Origin: Actinomycetota bacterium
GTDB taxonomy: Bacteria; Actinomycetota; Coriobacteriia; Anaerosomatales; UBA912
Direction of reading: 5' to 3'
NCBI GenBank assembly: GCA_023488435.1
Contig: JAMDCK010000020.1
Location: 1 to 37,901 of the forward strand
DNA length: 37,901 bases
The notes under the pieces: generated by a model
What the model was told of the DNA's origin: nothing
Seen by the model: the letters and a program-made list of their open reading frames with translations, nothing else
Databases searched by the model: none
Shown here: positions 1 through 9,946 of the stretch, piece after piece
Layout: every line of letters starts with the position of its first letter
Numbering within the stretch: position 1 is the first letter of the stretch
Made by a program: the position numbers and the translations under genes

Positions 1-12
1 AAGGGAGATCGG

Positions 13-885
13 ATGCTGTCATTAGCGCTGCCGAAGGGTTCGCTGGAGGAACAGACACTTGCGCTGTTCGCTCAAGCCGACCTAGAGGTCAAGAAGTCGA
101 GTCGGGCCTACAACCCCACGATCGACGATCCCCGTATCGCGAAGGTGAAGATCCTGCGCCCGCAGGAGATACCGCTTCTCGTACAGGACGGGTACTTCGA
201 CATCGGGCTTTCTGGGCACGACTGGGTGAAGGAAAGCGGCGCCGATGTGGTCGAGATCGCCGATCTCCCTTATGCGAAGACGGGAACCGGGCTGGTGCGC
301 ATGGTGCTCGCGGTACCGGAGGAGTCACAGATATCCTCGGTGGGGGATATTCGTGCGGGAAGCCGGATCACCACCGAGTTCCCGAAGGTCACTAAGGAGT
401 ACTTCGACCGGCTGGGCGTCGATGTTGAGGTCCACTTCTCGTACGGCGCAACCGAGGCCAAGGTGCCAGAGATCATGGACGCGCTGGTCGACCTGACCGA
501 GACCGGCGCGACCCTGAAACGCAACGGGCTGAAGATCATCGACACGATCATGGAGTCGACGACCCGCCTGCTGGCCAATCGGGCGGCGTGGGAGGACCCC
601 GTCAAGCGCGTGGCCATCGAGGAGGTTCGCACCTTGCTGCTCGGCGTGATCGAGGCGCGCGGCAAGGTGCTGCTCTCGATGAACGTGACCGAGGCGGCCC
701 TCGATGCGGTCGTCTCGGCATTGCCTGCGATGAAGCGGCCCACAGTGAACAGCCTCTATGGTTGCGACGGGTACGAGGTCACTACCGTTGCCGAGAAGAG
801 CACCGTCAACGTGCTGCTCCCGCAGCTCAAAGCCGCAGGGGCCACCGACATCCTCGAGATGCCGATCACCAAGATCGTCCGGTAG
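13..885 (+). CDS. hisG: ATP phosphoribosyltransferase, long form
   Basis: The enzyme condenses ATP with PRPP, the first committed step of histidine biosynthesis, in the cytosol. The 290-residue protein opens with the family signature LALPKGSL and carries the PRPP-binding stretch near residues 160-175 (DLTETGATLKRNGL). It continues for about 75 residues beyond the catalytic bilobal domain, ending ATDILEMPITKIVR. This C-terminal ACT-like extension marks the long, histidine-inhibited form that works without HisZ. The ATG follows AAGGGAG with good spacing. The gene lies at the window edge, so any upstream his genes are not visible. The next gene starts 20 bases downstream. No damaged motif was seen. 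Confidence 0.96.
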   Translation: MLSLALPKGSLEEQTLALFAQADLEVKKSSRAYNPTIDDPRIAKVKILRPQEIPLLVQDGYFDIGLSGHDWVKESGADVVEIADLPYAKTGTGLVRMVLAVPEESQISSVGDIRAGSRITTEFPKVTKEYFDRLGVDVEVHFSYGATEAKVPEIMDALVDLTETGATLKRNGLKIIDTIMESTTRLLANRAAWEDPVKRVAIEEVRTLLLGVIEARGKVLLSMNVTEAALDAVVSALPAMKRPTVNSLYGCDGYEVTTVAEKSTVNVLLPQLKAAGATDILEMPITKIVR

Positions 886-904
886 CGGCGAAGGCGGCGG
901 TGAG

Positions 905-1534
905 ATGCGGATTGCTGTCATAGGCGCGACCGGCAGGACCGGGCGCCACATCGTGAGTCAGGCTCTAGGGCAGGGCGATGACGTCGTCGCGCTGGTGCGG
1001 GACCCCTCGGCGTTGGGCGTCACCCATCCCCGGCTGGAGGCGTTCGCTGCCGACGTGCGTGACTTCGAGTCGCTTCGCGGTCCGCTTGCCGGTTGTGATG
1101 CGGTCGTCTCGGCGGTTGGGGAGAGGGCTTCGGCGAACACGGACCTGTATTCAGTGGGAATCGGCAACATCATGCATGCGATGGCCGCCAACGACGTCAT
1201 GCGGCTTTCGGCGATCAGCGCCGTGGGGACGTTCGCCCGCGGGCACCGGAACCTATCGCTGCCCTACAGGTTGCTGCTGCGCACGACCTACCGCACCATC
1301 TACGACGACCTGGAGCGGATGGAGACGCTCATCATGGCGAGCGGCATGAGCTGGACGATAGTCCGGGCGCCTCGGCTGGTGGACGGACCACGCACGGGAG
1401 AGTACCGAATCGGTCTGACGGGCCAACCGCTTGCTGCCGGCTCGAAGATCTCACGAGAGGACCTGGCCGGTTTCGTGCTAAAGTCCCTCAAAGTCGACAC
1501 TTGGCTGCACAGAGCGGTCGTCGTCTCGTACTGA
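905..1534 (+). CDS. NAD(P)H-binding Rossmann protein (atypical SDR)
   Basis: This is a 209-residue NAD(P)-binding protein of the atypical short-chain dehydrogenase / NmrA-like type (NAD(P)H-binding family). The N-terminus has a clear dinucleotide-binding motif, GATGRTGRHI, followed by alternating beta/alpha segments and the strand DAVVSAVGE. The chosen ATG at 905 begins exactly at the conserved strand MRIAVIGATG and follows a purine-rich GGCGGTGAG. The frame is open further upstream, but that part overlaps hisG and has no family resemblance. Proteins of this group reduce small substrates, bind flavin or quinone, or act as redox sensors; the substrate cannot be told from sequence. It is probably co-transcribed with hisG and the reductase that follows. 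Confidence 0.85.
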   Translation: MRIAVIGATGRTGRHIVSQALGQGDDVVALVRDPSALGVTHPRLEAFAADVRDFESLRGPLAGCDAVVSAVGERASANTDLYSVGIGNIMHAMAANDVMRLSAISAVGTFARGHRNLSLPYRLLLRTTYRTIYDDLERMETLIMASGMSWTIVRAPRLVDGPRTGEYRIGLTGQPLAAGSKISREDLAGFVLKSLKVDTWLHRAVVVSY

Positions 1535-1561
1535 CAGGATTTTCCGATTCCCGAAAGGCCG

Positions 1562-2395
1562 ATGATGTCACTCACTATCACGAGCACGGTGGAGCTATCC
1601 AATGGCGTGAAGATGCCGCTGCTGGGGTTCGGCACATTCAAAATCACAGATGAGCGCCAGGTGGTCGAGTCGGTCCTGACAGCGCTGGAGGTCGGATATC
1701 GCCTCATCGACACGGCGTCGTTCTACGACAACGAGGCCGCGGTCGGGCGCGCGATCCGCGAGAGCGGGATTCCGCGCGACCAGCTCTTCGTCACCACAAA
1801 GTGCTGGAACGACGAACAGGGATACCCCGATGCCCGCGATGCCTTCGAGCGCAGTTGCGAGCGGCTGGACATCGGCGTCATCGACCTCTACCTTATCCAC
1901 TGGCCGCTGGCCAGCAAGCACGCTGGAACCTGGCGGGCGTTCCAAGAGCTCTACGCCGAGGGGCGCATGCGGGCGATCGGCGTGAGCAACTTCATGCCTG
2001 AGCATCTCGAGCAGCTCGCCGAAGTGGCCGAGATCCCGCCGACCGTCGACCAGGTGGAGTTCCACCCCAGGATGCAAGTCCCCGAGCTGGTCGAGCATTG
2101 CCAGCGACACGGGATCGCACTGCAGGCGTGGGCGCCGCTCATGCGCGGAGCGATCGGCGGCGAAGCCGAAATCGCACGGATCGCGGCAGCGCACGACCGG
2201 ACTCCGGCGCAGGTGACGTTGCGCTGGCTTTTGCAGCGCGGAATCGCCACGATCCCCAAGTCCGTCCACAGAGAGCGGATCATCGAGAACGCCGCCATCT
2301 TCGATTTCGAACTGACTGCCGAGGGGTGCGCCCGAATAGATGGGCTCGATACCGGCGTAAGAACGGGCAGGCATCCGGATAGCTGGGGAAGCTAG
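1562..2395 (+). CDS. Aldo/keto reductase
   Basis: A 277-residue (beta/alpha)8 aldo/keto reductase that uses NADPH to reduce aldehydes or ketones. The catalytic tetrad is complete: Asp50 and Tyr55 in LIDTASFYDNE, Lys80 in FVTTKCWND, and His113 in YLIHWPL. The 2,5-diketo-gluconate-reductase-like signatures GVSNF and IPKSVHRERI (cofactor 2'-phosphate binding) are present. Two adjacent ATG codons (1562 and 1565) follow GAAAGG; either could start the protein. It sits 27 bases after the NAD(P)-binding gene on the same strand, which suggests one transcript from hisG. The physiological substrate is not evident; family members are often promiscuous. Confidence 0.93.
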   Translation: MMSLTITSTVELSNGVKMPLLGFGTFKITDERQVVESVLTALEVGYRLIDTASFYDNEAAVGRAIRESGIPRDQLFVTTKCWNDEQGYPDARDAFERSCERLDIGVIDLYLIHWPLASKHAGTWRAFQELYAEGRMRAIGVSNFMPEHLEQLAEVAEIPPTVDQVEFHPRMQVPELVEHCQRHGIALQAWAPLMRGAIGGEAEIARIAAAHDRTPAQVTLRWLLQRGIATIPKSVHRERIIENAAIFDFELTAEGCARIDGLDTGVRTGRHPDSWGS

Positions 2396-2455
2396 AGGGA
2401 TGCAGGAGGCGTCTGTGCTTGGGACTGAGTGGATTTGCGGATGACTGGAGCTGGC

Positions 2456-4936
2456 ATGCAATCGCGTATGGCACTCTCAGTCTTGATAGCGGCATGTGTG
2501 ATTCTGGCTGTTGGTGCCACGGCTGCCCTTTCGGCACCTTTTTTTGAGAGAAATGCCGCCGGTTCGCCCACACACGAAGATATGATCATCAGACCTCAGG
2601 CAATCTATGACCCGGTGAGCAATCAGACTTTCATCGTCTACCAAGGCTTCCGGCTCAACCCCTTCATCACCGCCTATGATCATTCAGCACGTGAGTGGAT
2701 AGGTCCCTACCAGATCGGTACTAATCCGCTCAGCACGAGTATGCACGGAGGGCCGTCCCTGGTGATGCGATCAGATGGTCACCTGGTCGTCTTCTATGGG
2801 GGGCACCTGACGCCACTGCTTCATTCGGTGAGCAGGAGATCACGCGACATCTCCGGGTGGGTTTTTCTGGGGCCGATCACCGTGGAGATGACGGGGACTT
2901 CGGTCACGACTGGGACGGTCGCGCCGATAGGCTCGGCAATCCAGACTGGTGCGGTTGAGCCAACCAGGACTCCCATCTCAGCAACGTATCCACAGCCTGT
3001 GTACGAAGGGAACGGAGTCATTGCGCTCTACTTTAGACGAGATGACCCGATTCCAGAGAGGGGAGACTGGCAGGTCGTGCGCTCTGGTCAGCGCGGACCG
3101 AGAACCATCACGTGGGGTCAACCCCAGATGGTCCTGGACGGCTCGGTGTTTCAAGACGGATCAATGTTGCAGCCCCCCGGACCTGATGTGCCTGAGTCCT
3201 ATTGGTATGTGAACATCGACCACGACAATGTGCATGGCACCGCCGTCGGGGCTATTCGGCGCATCTCTGCCCGGTCACAAGGGAATGACATGGCAGTTCG
3301 CCGAGGTGTCTACTACATGGAACAGTCGGTCGGGGGTACCTGGACGGCGGTTGGAGGAGAGCCGATCGATCCAGTGCGCGACCGTGTAGCGATGCAGGCT
3401 TCCGCAGTCGTTGTGCCTGAGGATGAAGCTACAGTAATCAACCAGGTCGTCTTGCGCCGGGATGCCTCCGGTAATCCGGGGATGATCTATCTGATGGGGT
3501 CCCATGCTAGTCGCAAGTACGAATGGCGCTTCTCGCAATGGAATGGCACACGATGGATTCACACGACCATCGCCGAAACCGACAATTTCTTCGACGCCGG
3601 GACCTTCGAGTTCCTGCCAAATGGCACGATTGAGGCCTTTCTGACTACGGGTGGCACACCAGACGATCAGTGGTTCAATGACTTGCGGACCACTTTCGAC
3701 GAGTCGATGCGAGCAAGTAGGGGAGGAGATATCACGCAGTGGCGCTCGGTTGACGACGGTTCGAGTTGGACCAATGTTCGCACCATCATCGAATCACCTG
3801 GCCCGCATGCGCGCTACAACAACCCGCAGATCGTCGAGGGCTATCATGCGTCCGCCCGCATGATATTCAGCGAGTGGAACAACGACTCATCAAGCTTCAT
3901 ACAAAAGGCATTCCTGTGGGGGCAGAGAGGGTTTATCGAGCGACGCTTCACCCCGGATTTCCATCGGCTGGATGGTAGAAATCGGATTGAGACAGCCATT
4001 GAGGTATCGCGACAGGGGTTTCCCACAGGATCTAGGACCGTCCTAATTGCGGCAGCCCATGACTTCCCTGATGCGATTTCAGGTGTGCCACTGGCGCATG
4101 CCCTCAGGGCACCCATACTTCTTTCCCACAGGAGCGCACTTGATCCAACGCTCGTCTCGGAGATTACTCGCTTGAATCCGAACAACATCATAGTGCTGGG
4201 CGGAGCGGGCGCAATATCAGTCGAGGTTAGCGATGCCCTGGGTCGATTGACCAACTCTCGGGGGGTCCGGATAGGAATAGAGCGTATCGGTGGAGCCAAT
4301 CGATACGACACATCGGCTCTGATCGCAAGGCGACTCGCGGAGATCCGCGGGGCTCCCTCCTCGGCGGTTTTGGTGTCAGGGGAGGCTTTTCCCGATGCCT
4401 TGGCTGCTGCTCCGTTTGCGGCGCGTCGCGGTTATCCCGTAATCCTGACTCCGCCAAGGCAAACCCACGCCTCCACCATGGCCTTTTTCGCCGACTCCTA
4501 CATCGATAGAGTAATCACGGTGGGAGGACTCGGTGCCATCGAAGCGACTACCGTGGCCGCCTACGAGAACACGATGGGAATTCCTCCTGGGCCGCGGTGG
4601 GAGGGGCCCGATCGCTTCGAGACGGCACGTGTTGTCGCCGAGCAATCGCTTGCGGCCGGACACACCCTTGAGCGCTTCATCGTCGCGACCGGTGAGGACT
4701 TTCCCGATGCCTTGACGGGCGGAGTGCTTGCTGCGAGATACAACACCGTCGTTCTCACTTCGCCTCCTGGGCAGTGGCACCCGACGATGCGACAGCTACT
4801 TCAGGAGCGGGCGTATTCTCCCGGAAGCAGCGTGCTCGATGTCTTTCTTCTTGGAGGAGAGGCTGCAATCGCTCCAGAGCTCGAAAGGGAACTCGCATCT
4901 CAATTGATGCTCCTGCAGTCACAACTTAGGCGCTGA
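2456..4936 (+). CDS. Secreted BNR/Asp-box protein with three cell-wall-binding type 2 (CWB2) repeats
   Basis: A secreted surface protein of about 826 residues. After a signal peptide (hydrophobic run MALSVLIAACVILAVGATA, then ALSA), the N-terminal ~480 residues look like a BNR_4/sialidase-type beta-propeller. A GGH-containing strand, an HSVSRRSRDISGW-like segment and a perfect Asp box SVDDGSSW support this. The C-terminal ~310 residues hold three CWB2 repeats, beginning at GRNRIETA, GANRYDTS and GPDRFETA. Each carries the FPDA motif and a VLGG/VGG strand; in other bacteria such triplets bind anionic wall polymers. ATG 2456 is preferred because GGAG lies five bases upstream. ATG 2441 is possible: an AGGAGG at 2404 opens a nine-codon minicistron whose TGA overlaps it. 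Base composition is less GC-rich than in its neighbours. The glycan substrate, if any, is unknown. Confidence 0.88.
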   Translation: MQSRMALSVLIAACVILAVGATAALSAPFFERNAAGSPTHEDMIIRPQAIYDPVSNQTFIVYQGFRLNPFITAYDHSAREWIGPYQIGTNPLSTSMHGGPSLVMRSDGHLVVFYGGHLTPLLHSVSRRSRDISGWVFLGPITVEMTGTSVTTGTVAPIGSAIQTGAVEPTRTPISATYPQPVYEGNGVIALYFRRDDPIPERGDWQVVRSGQRGPRTITWGQPQMVLDGSVFQDGSMLQPPGPDVPESYWYVNIDHDNVHGTAVGAIRRISARSQGNDMAVRRGVYYMEQSVGGTWTAVGGEPIDPVRDRVAMQASAVVVPEDEATVINQVVLRRDASGNPGMIYLMGSHASRKYEWRFSQWNGTRWIHTTIAETDNFFDAGTFEFLPNGTIEAFLTTGGTPDDQWFNDLRTTFDESMRASRGGDITQWRSVDDGSSWTNVRTIIESPGPHARYNNPQIVEGYHASARMIFSEWNNDSSSFIQKAFLWGQRGFIERRFTPDFHRLDGRNRIETAIEVSRQGFPTGSRTVLIAAAHDFPDAISGVPLAHALRAPILLSHRSALDPTLVSEITRLNPNNIIVLGGAGAISVEVSDALGRLTNSRGVRIGIERIGGANRYDTSALIARRLAEIRGAPSSAVLVSGEAFPDALAAAPFAARRGYPVILTPPRQTHASTMAFFADSYIDRVITVGGLGAIEATTVAAYENTMGIPPGPRWEGPDRFETARVVAEQSLAAGHTLERFIVATGEDFPDALTGGVLAARYNTVVLTSPPGQWHPTMRQLLQERAYSPGSSVLDVFLLGGEAAIAPELERELASQLMLLQSQLRR

Positions 4937-4943
4937 AGGCACG

Positions 4944-5870
4944 TTAGCTGGAAGAGCCAAGCCCCGACTTGGCCGGGGCAGCCGAGCGGAGTGCGTCCAG
5001 TGCTGCGCTGATGGCGGGATGGCCACTGCTGCCCGCCCTGATGAGCGCAGCGATCCGGCGTTGAATTCGGATGTCTTCAGGTAGGCGGAAGACCACGTCG
5101 GCAGATTCGGCGAATACCGCCAGTGGGGGCACAAGAGCCACCCCAAGCCCGGCCGCTACCGCAGCGAGAATCACCTGGTAGTCGTTGCTGTGGAAGTCGA
5201 TACGCGGCTCGTACCCGGCAAGGTTCGAGACACGGACCTGCACTTCAAGGAATGGCGAACCGTCCCTTCCAACAATCCAGCCCTCATCGGCGAAATCGGC
5301 GATCCGGACCGGCCCTGCGGCTAACGGGTGCTCCCGGGACATCGCGATGTACATCGACTCGGCTGCCAGCAGATGCCTTTCGATGCCGTTGGTCGAGGTG
5401 GGGGCCAGCTGGTCGAATTCGTAGGTGAGAACGACGTTCATCTCACCGCTTTTGAGCATTGGGATGCTCTCTTCGGGCTCATGGTCGCTCACAATGGGGG
5501 CTAGTAGTGGATGAGACTGTCTCAGGGCGGCTACTGCCGGGACCAGTATGGTTCGTGCGGCGGTGGGAAAGGCACAGATTCGCAGCGGGCCTACGGCGGT
5601 GTTGCCGCTAGCTAGGGTTGCGAGCTCGGCTTGGGCCTCTTCGAGGACGGCGAGGACCCTCTCGGCGTGGGCGACAAGCTTGTGTCCCGCTGGTGTCAGC
5701 CGGACTCCGCGTCCCGACCGCTCGAGCAGGTTCACGCCGGTCTCGCGCTCGAGTGCGACCATCTGCTGTGACACGGCAGATGGCGACATGTATAGCGCTT
5801 CAGCGGCCGCAGCGATGCCGCCGCGGGAGTGGACTTCTCGGAGCATGCGCATTCGGGTGACGTTTATCAT
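4944..5870 (-). CDS. LysR-family transcriptional regulator
   Basis: A 308-residue LysR-type regulator. The N-terminal winged helix-turn-helix spans about residues 3-60, with AAAEALYMSPSAVSQQMVAL as the recognition region and GVRLTPAGHKLV closing the wing. The rest is the periplasmic-binding-like effector domain (about 90-295), with strands such as GPLRICAF and GLGVALVPP. Starting at ATG 5870 matches the usual LysR N-terminus, but there is no Shine-Dalgarno sequence. A promoter lies so close that the transcript may be leaderless (see 5872-5907). The gene converges with the CWB2 gene, with only seven bases between the stops. Effector and targets are unknown. Confidence 0.93.
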   Translation of the reverse strand: MINVTRMRMLREVHSRGGIAAAAEALYMSPSAVSQQMVALERETGVNLLERSGRGVRLTPAGHKLVAHAERVLAVLEEAQAELATLASGNTAVGPLRICAFPTAARTILVPAVAALRQSHPLLAPIVSDHEPEESIPMLKSGEMNVVLTYEFDQLAPTSTNGIERHLLAAESMYIAMSREHPLAAGPVRIADFADEGWIVGRDGSPFLEVQVRVSNLAGYEPRIDFHSNDYQVILAAVAAGLGVALVPPLAVFAESADVVFRLPEDIRIQRRIAALIRAGSSGHPAISAALDALRSAAPAKSGLGSSS

Positions 5871-5871
5871 T

Positions 5872-5907
5872 TAAGTAAATCTTACATGAGAGTGAAGAAA
5901 ACGGCAA
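5872..5907 (-). promoter_or_regulatory. Putative sigma70-like promoter and T-N11-A box for the LysR gene
   Basis: Reading the minus strand, TTGCCG (5902-5907), a 17-base spacer and TAAGAT (5879-5884) resemble -35 and -10 elements. The -10 ends eight bases before the LysR ATG, so transcription would start at or next to the start codon; this fits the missing ribosome-binding site. The same stretch contains TAAGTAAATCTTA (5872-5884), an imperfect dyad with the LysR-box spacing T-N11-A, which would suit negative autoregulation. The promoter call is inference from sequence only. Confidence 0.42.
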
Positions 5908-5988
5908 TGGAACTGACGCGTTTAAGAGTGCATAATGCTCGTGTACCCCTTGCCGTCACTGGTGCCCACCGGTGGCGGCGCTCCATTT

Positions 5989-6489
5989 CTAGGGGGCCGA
6001 TTCGCGCTCCAGCAGCGTGCGTTTGCGCTCCACTCCCCAGCGATATCCACGCAACGAGCCGTCGGAACCGAGTACACGGTGGCACGGGACGAGCATCAGG
6101 ACCGGATTTGCACCACAGGCACTGGCAACCGCTCGAGTCGCCGAAGGCCGGCCGATGCTCTCGGCGATCTGCGCGTAGGATGCGGTCTGACCCGGTGATA
6201 TCCCGCGCAACGCTTGCCAGACTTCCTGCTGGAACTTGGTTCCGCAGATGTCGAGCGGGACTTCAGCTGGCCGAAGGGGGTCTTCGAGTAGCCCGGCTAC
6301 CGCGCGGACCCAGGGGGCGTCGGTCTCGCGGGTGATGGCGGGTGCGCGAAGCCTCGACTGCGTCTCGCGTAGAAGCTGCTCGTCGCAATCCCCGAGAGCC
6401 GCGAAGCACACGCCCGCATCAGTCCAGGCGACGATCAGCCTGCCCAGTGAGGTGTCGGCGTAGTCGTAGCGGACGGATTGCGTGCCCAA
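5989..6489 (-). CDS. ogt: Methylated-DNA–[protein]-cysteine S-methyltransferase
   Basis: A 166-residue suicide repair protein that transfers an alkyl group from O6-alkylguanine in DNA to its own cysteine. The active site PCHRV (Cys136) is present, with the preceding helix-turn-helix (FQQEVWQALRGISPGQTASY), the conserved AVASACGANP segment and the C-terminal SLRGYRWGVERK. The start is set at the TTG at 6489, because AGGAG lies six bases upstream and translation from there gives the normal Ogt N-terminus. A longer open frame runs into the 191-bp duplicated block and is not family-like. Without that duplication the TTG would lie about 25 bases after the radical SAM stop codon, implying a shared operon. 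Confidence 0.92.
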   Translation of the reverse strand: MGTQSVRYDYADTSLGRLIVAWTDAGVCFAALGDCDEQLLRETQSRLRAPAITRETDAPWVRAVAGLLEDPLRPAEVPLDICGTKFQQEVWQALRGISPGQTASYAQIAESIGRPSATRAVASACGANPVLMLVPCHRVLGSDGSLRGYRWGVERKRTLLERESAP

Positions 6490-6510
6490 GTCCGGACTCC
6501 TTCCGAGTTC

Positions 6511-6892
6511 TCCCCTAACTGCAGGCTCCCGGAGCGCAGCAAGGCGCGGCCATTCGGACCAGTCGCTCAGAGCGCTGGAACTCGGGATCGAGCATGCAGG
6601 TCGGATCCTCGCCCATGGGATCGCCTTCGGCGTGCCACGCCTTTGTGCGGCAGCCGTAGCAGATGTGGAGGTACTCACACTCGCCGCACTTGCCGGTCAC
6701 GTCCCCTAACTGCAGGCTCCCGGAGCGCAGCAAGGCGCGGCCATTCGGACCAGTCGCTCAGAGCGCTGGAACTCGGGATCGAGCATGCAGGTCGGATCCT
6801 CGCCCATGGGATCGCCTTCGGCGTGCCACGCCTTTGTGCGGCAGCCGTAGCAGATGTGGAGGTACTCACACTCGCCGCACTTGCCGGTCACG
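6511..6892. repeat. Exact 191-bp tandem duplication covering the 3' end of the radical SAM gene
   Basis: Bases 6511-6701 and 6702-6892 are identical throughout, and identity stops exactly at the unit length at both outer edges, so the junction has no microhomology. The right copy (6702-6892) is the genuine 3' end of the radical SAM gene, including its TAG. The left copy is a remnant encoding the same last ~62 residues from CGECEYLHICYGC to PGACS in another frame, with no start of its own. The duplication separates the radical SAM gene from ogt. It may be a real recent event or an unmerged overlap between assembly contigs. Confidence 0.97.
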
Positions 6893-7887
6893 GGGACGTG
6901 CCTGAGTTCGAGCAGGTTGTCCGAAGCCTGCCTGAAGGTGGTGTCGCGGATGTTGCCGATCGTCCAGTCCTGTGCGAACTGGCAAGGCATGATGCCGCCC
7001 TCGGAGTTGATGTTCATGAGTCCCTTGCCCACGGGGCAGGCGGTCATGATCTTGAGACGCTCCAGGGTGTCGGTGAGGTCGTATCCGAGTTCGACGAGCT
7101 TCTCGGCGATGTAGGGGACGAACGATGGCATGGCGCCGATGTCGTACTCGAGGCTCTTCTCGCCGCTCTCGATGGTCTCCAGGGTGTCCTTAAGGATGAA
7201 GTCGGCGAGCTCCCGCCATTGATCCGCCGAGATGCGGTTGTCCTCGCCCTGCTCCGAGCGGCCCGAGGTGATGAGATCGCACAGGTAGATCAGCCCGGCA
7301 TCGAGGTCCTTGGCCTCCTGGATGAGGTCGTAGACGTGGGGCCAGGTGTCCTTGGACACCGCGGTCTTGATGGCCACGCCCACGCCTTCCTCGCGAAGGA
7401 TCTTGATCGCCTCGACGACGCGCTTGCGGGTTCCAGGCACGCCGACAAGGGCATCGTGGAACTCCTCAGGTCCGTAGAGCGAGGTGGCGATGTAGCCGAT
7501 ACCGATCGACTTGAGCCTCTTGGCGGTTTCGCGGTCGATGAGGGTGGCGTTGGTGGAGATGGTCACCCGGATGTCTTGCTTGCGGGCCTCGGTCAGCATC
7601 TCCCAGAAGTTGGGACGCATCATTGGCTCGCCACCGGACATGAAGAGCAGCGGCAGTTGGGATGCCCCCATCTGGCGGATGATGTCGATGGTCTCCTCGT
7701 CTGTGAGCTGCTCGGGCTTCGCGTTGGCATCGGCTGCCATGTAGCAGTGGTCGCACAGCAGGTTGCAGCGGTTGGTGATGTTCCAGATCACTTCGCTAGG
7801 GCGTCCAAGTTTGGAGGCCTGGACAGCCTTGTTCTCGATCTCTGTGAGGGGCCCTTGCTTGAAGAACAGTGAACGTACGTGTGCCAT
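6706..7887 (-). CDS. Radical SAM/SPASM domain protein (NirJ/AhbD-like)
   Basis: A 393-residue radical SAM enzyme. The [4Fe-4S] motif CNLLCDHCY gives Cys41, Cys45 and Cys48, followed by the SAM-binding FMSGGEPMM motif. The C-terminal third is a cysteine-rich SPASM/twitch region with CPVG, PCQF, CGECEYLHICYGC and CMLDP that could hold one or two further clusters. The protein ends in the unusual CCAPGACS. Its layout resembles NirJ/AhbC/AhbD tetrapyrrole enzymes and related peptide- or cofactor-modifying proteins; the substrate cannot be fixed without neighbours of those pathways. ATG 7887 follows AAGGA with good spacing. The gene is intact, but its last 191 bases are repeated immediately downstream. 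It probably belongs to one transcript with ogt. Confidence 0.9.
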   Translation of the reverse strand: MAHVRSLFFKQGPLTEIENKAVQASKLGRPSEVIWNITNRCNLLCDHCYMAADANAKPEQLTDEETIDIIRQMGASQLPLLFMSGGEPMMRPNFWEMLTEARKQDIRVTISTNATLIDRETAKRLKSIGIGYIATSLYGPEEFHDALVGVPGTRKRVVEAIKILREEGVGVAIKTAVSKDTWPHVYDLIQEAKDLDAGLIYLCDLITSGRSEQGEDNRISADQWRELADFILKDTLETIESGEKSLEYDIGAMPSFVPYIAEKLVELGYDLTDTLERLKIMTACPVGKGLMNINSEGGIMPCQFAQDWTIGNIRDTTFRQASDNLLELRHVPVTGKCGECEYLHICYGCRTKAWHAEGDPMGEDPTCMLDPEFQRSERLVRMAAPCCAPGACS

Positions 7888-8046
7888 AGCCGAGTCCTTC
7901 TTCCAGATGTCGCGGGTTGCCTGCTGCGGCGGGGCTACGAAGACCCTGCGCCGAAGGTATATTGCATGCGCAAGTTTATCACGCCGAAGGGTGCAGCGTC
8001 GAAGGAGCGTGGTGGTTCGTGTGGGACGGCGGCCTCTAGACTGCTG
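7888..8046. other. Intergenic region between pknB-like gene and radical SAM gene
   Basis: This 159-base gap separates the 3' end of the PASTA kinase gene from the start of the radical SAM gene, both on the minus strand. It contains the radical SAM ribosome-binding site (minus-strand GAAGGAC). A minus-strand TATACC about 75 bases upstream of the ATG could be a -10 element, but no good -35 partner is visible. No terminator hairpin with a U-tract was seen. Confidence 0.4.
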
Positions 8047-9870
<1,824 letters not shown>

Positions 9871-9946
9871 GTGGTGGTTCCTTTCGCTTCCCTCGGCAGG
9901 CGTCATCCGTGCGGACGTCTCGCTATAGTGTAGCCCAAAATGCGCT

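Noticed and set aside
4961-4979. GCCCCG…CGGGGC hairpin near the end of the LysR and CWB2 genes
   Set aside because: It lies inside the LysR coding sequence and has no T-run, so a terminator call is not supported.
5967-5978. CCACCGGTGG palindrome after ogt
   Set aside because: A short GC-rich palindrome without a U-tract; expected by chance in such DNA and not clearly linked to termination.
6490-6678. Longer N-terminus for Ogt
   Set aside because: The extra 63 codons read through the duplicated radical SAM segment in a foreign frame; the TTG at 6489 has an ideal ribosome-binding site and gives a normal-length Ogt.
6511-6892. Insertion sequence or mobile element as the cause of the direct repeat
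   Set aside because: There is no transposase, no terminal inverted repeat and no target-site duplication; the repeat is simply two adjacent copies of local sequence.
6478-7872. A 464-codon plus-strand frame
   Set aside because: It is antisense to the well-supported radical SAM gene, with low-complexity Leu/Val/Asp composition and no domain.
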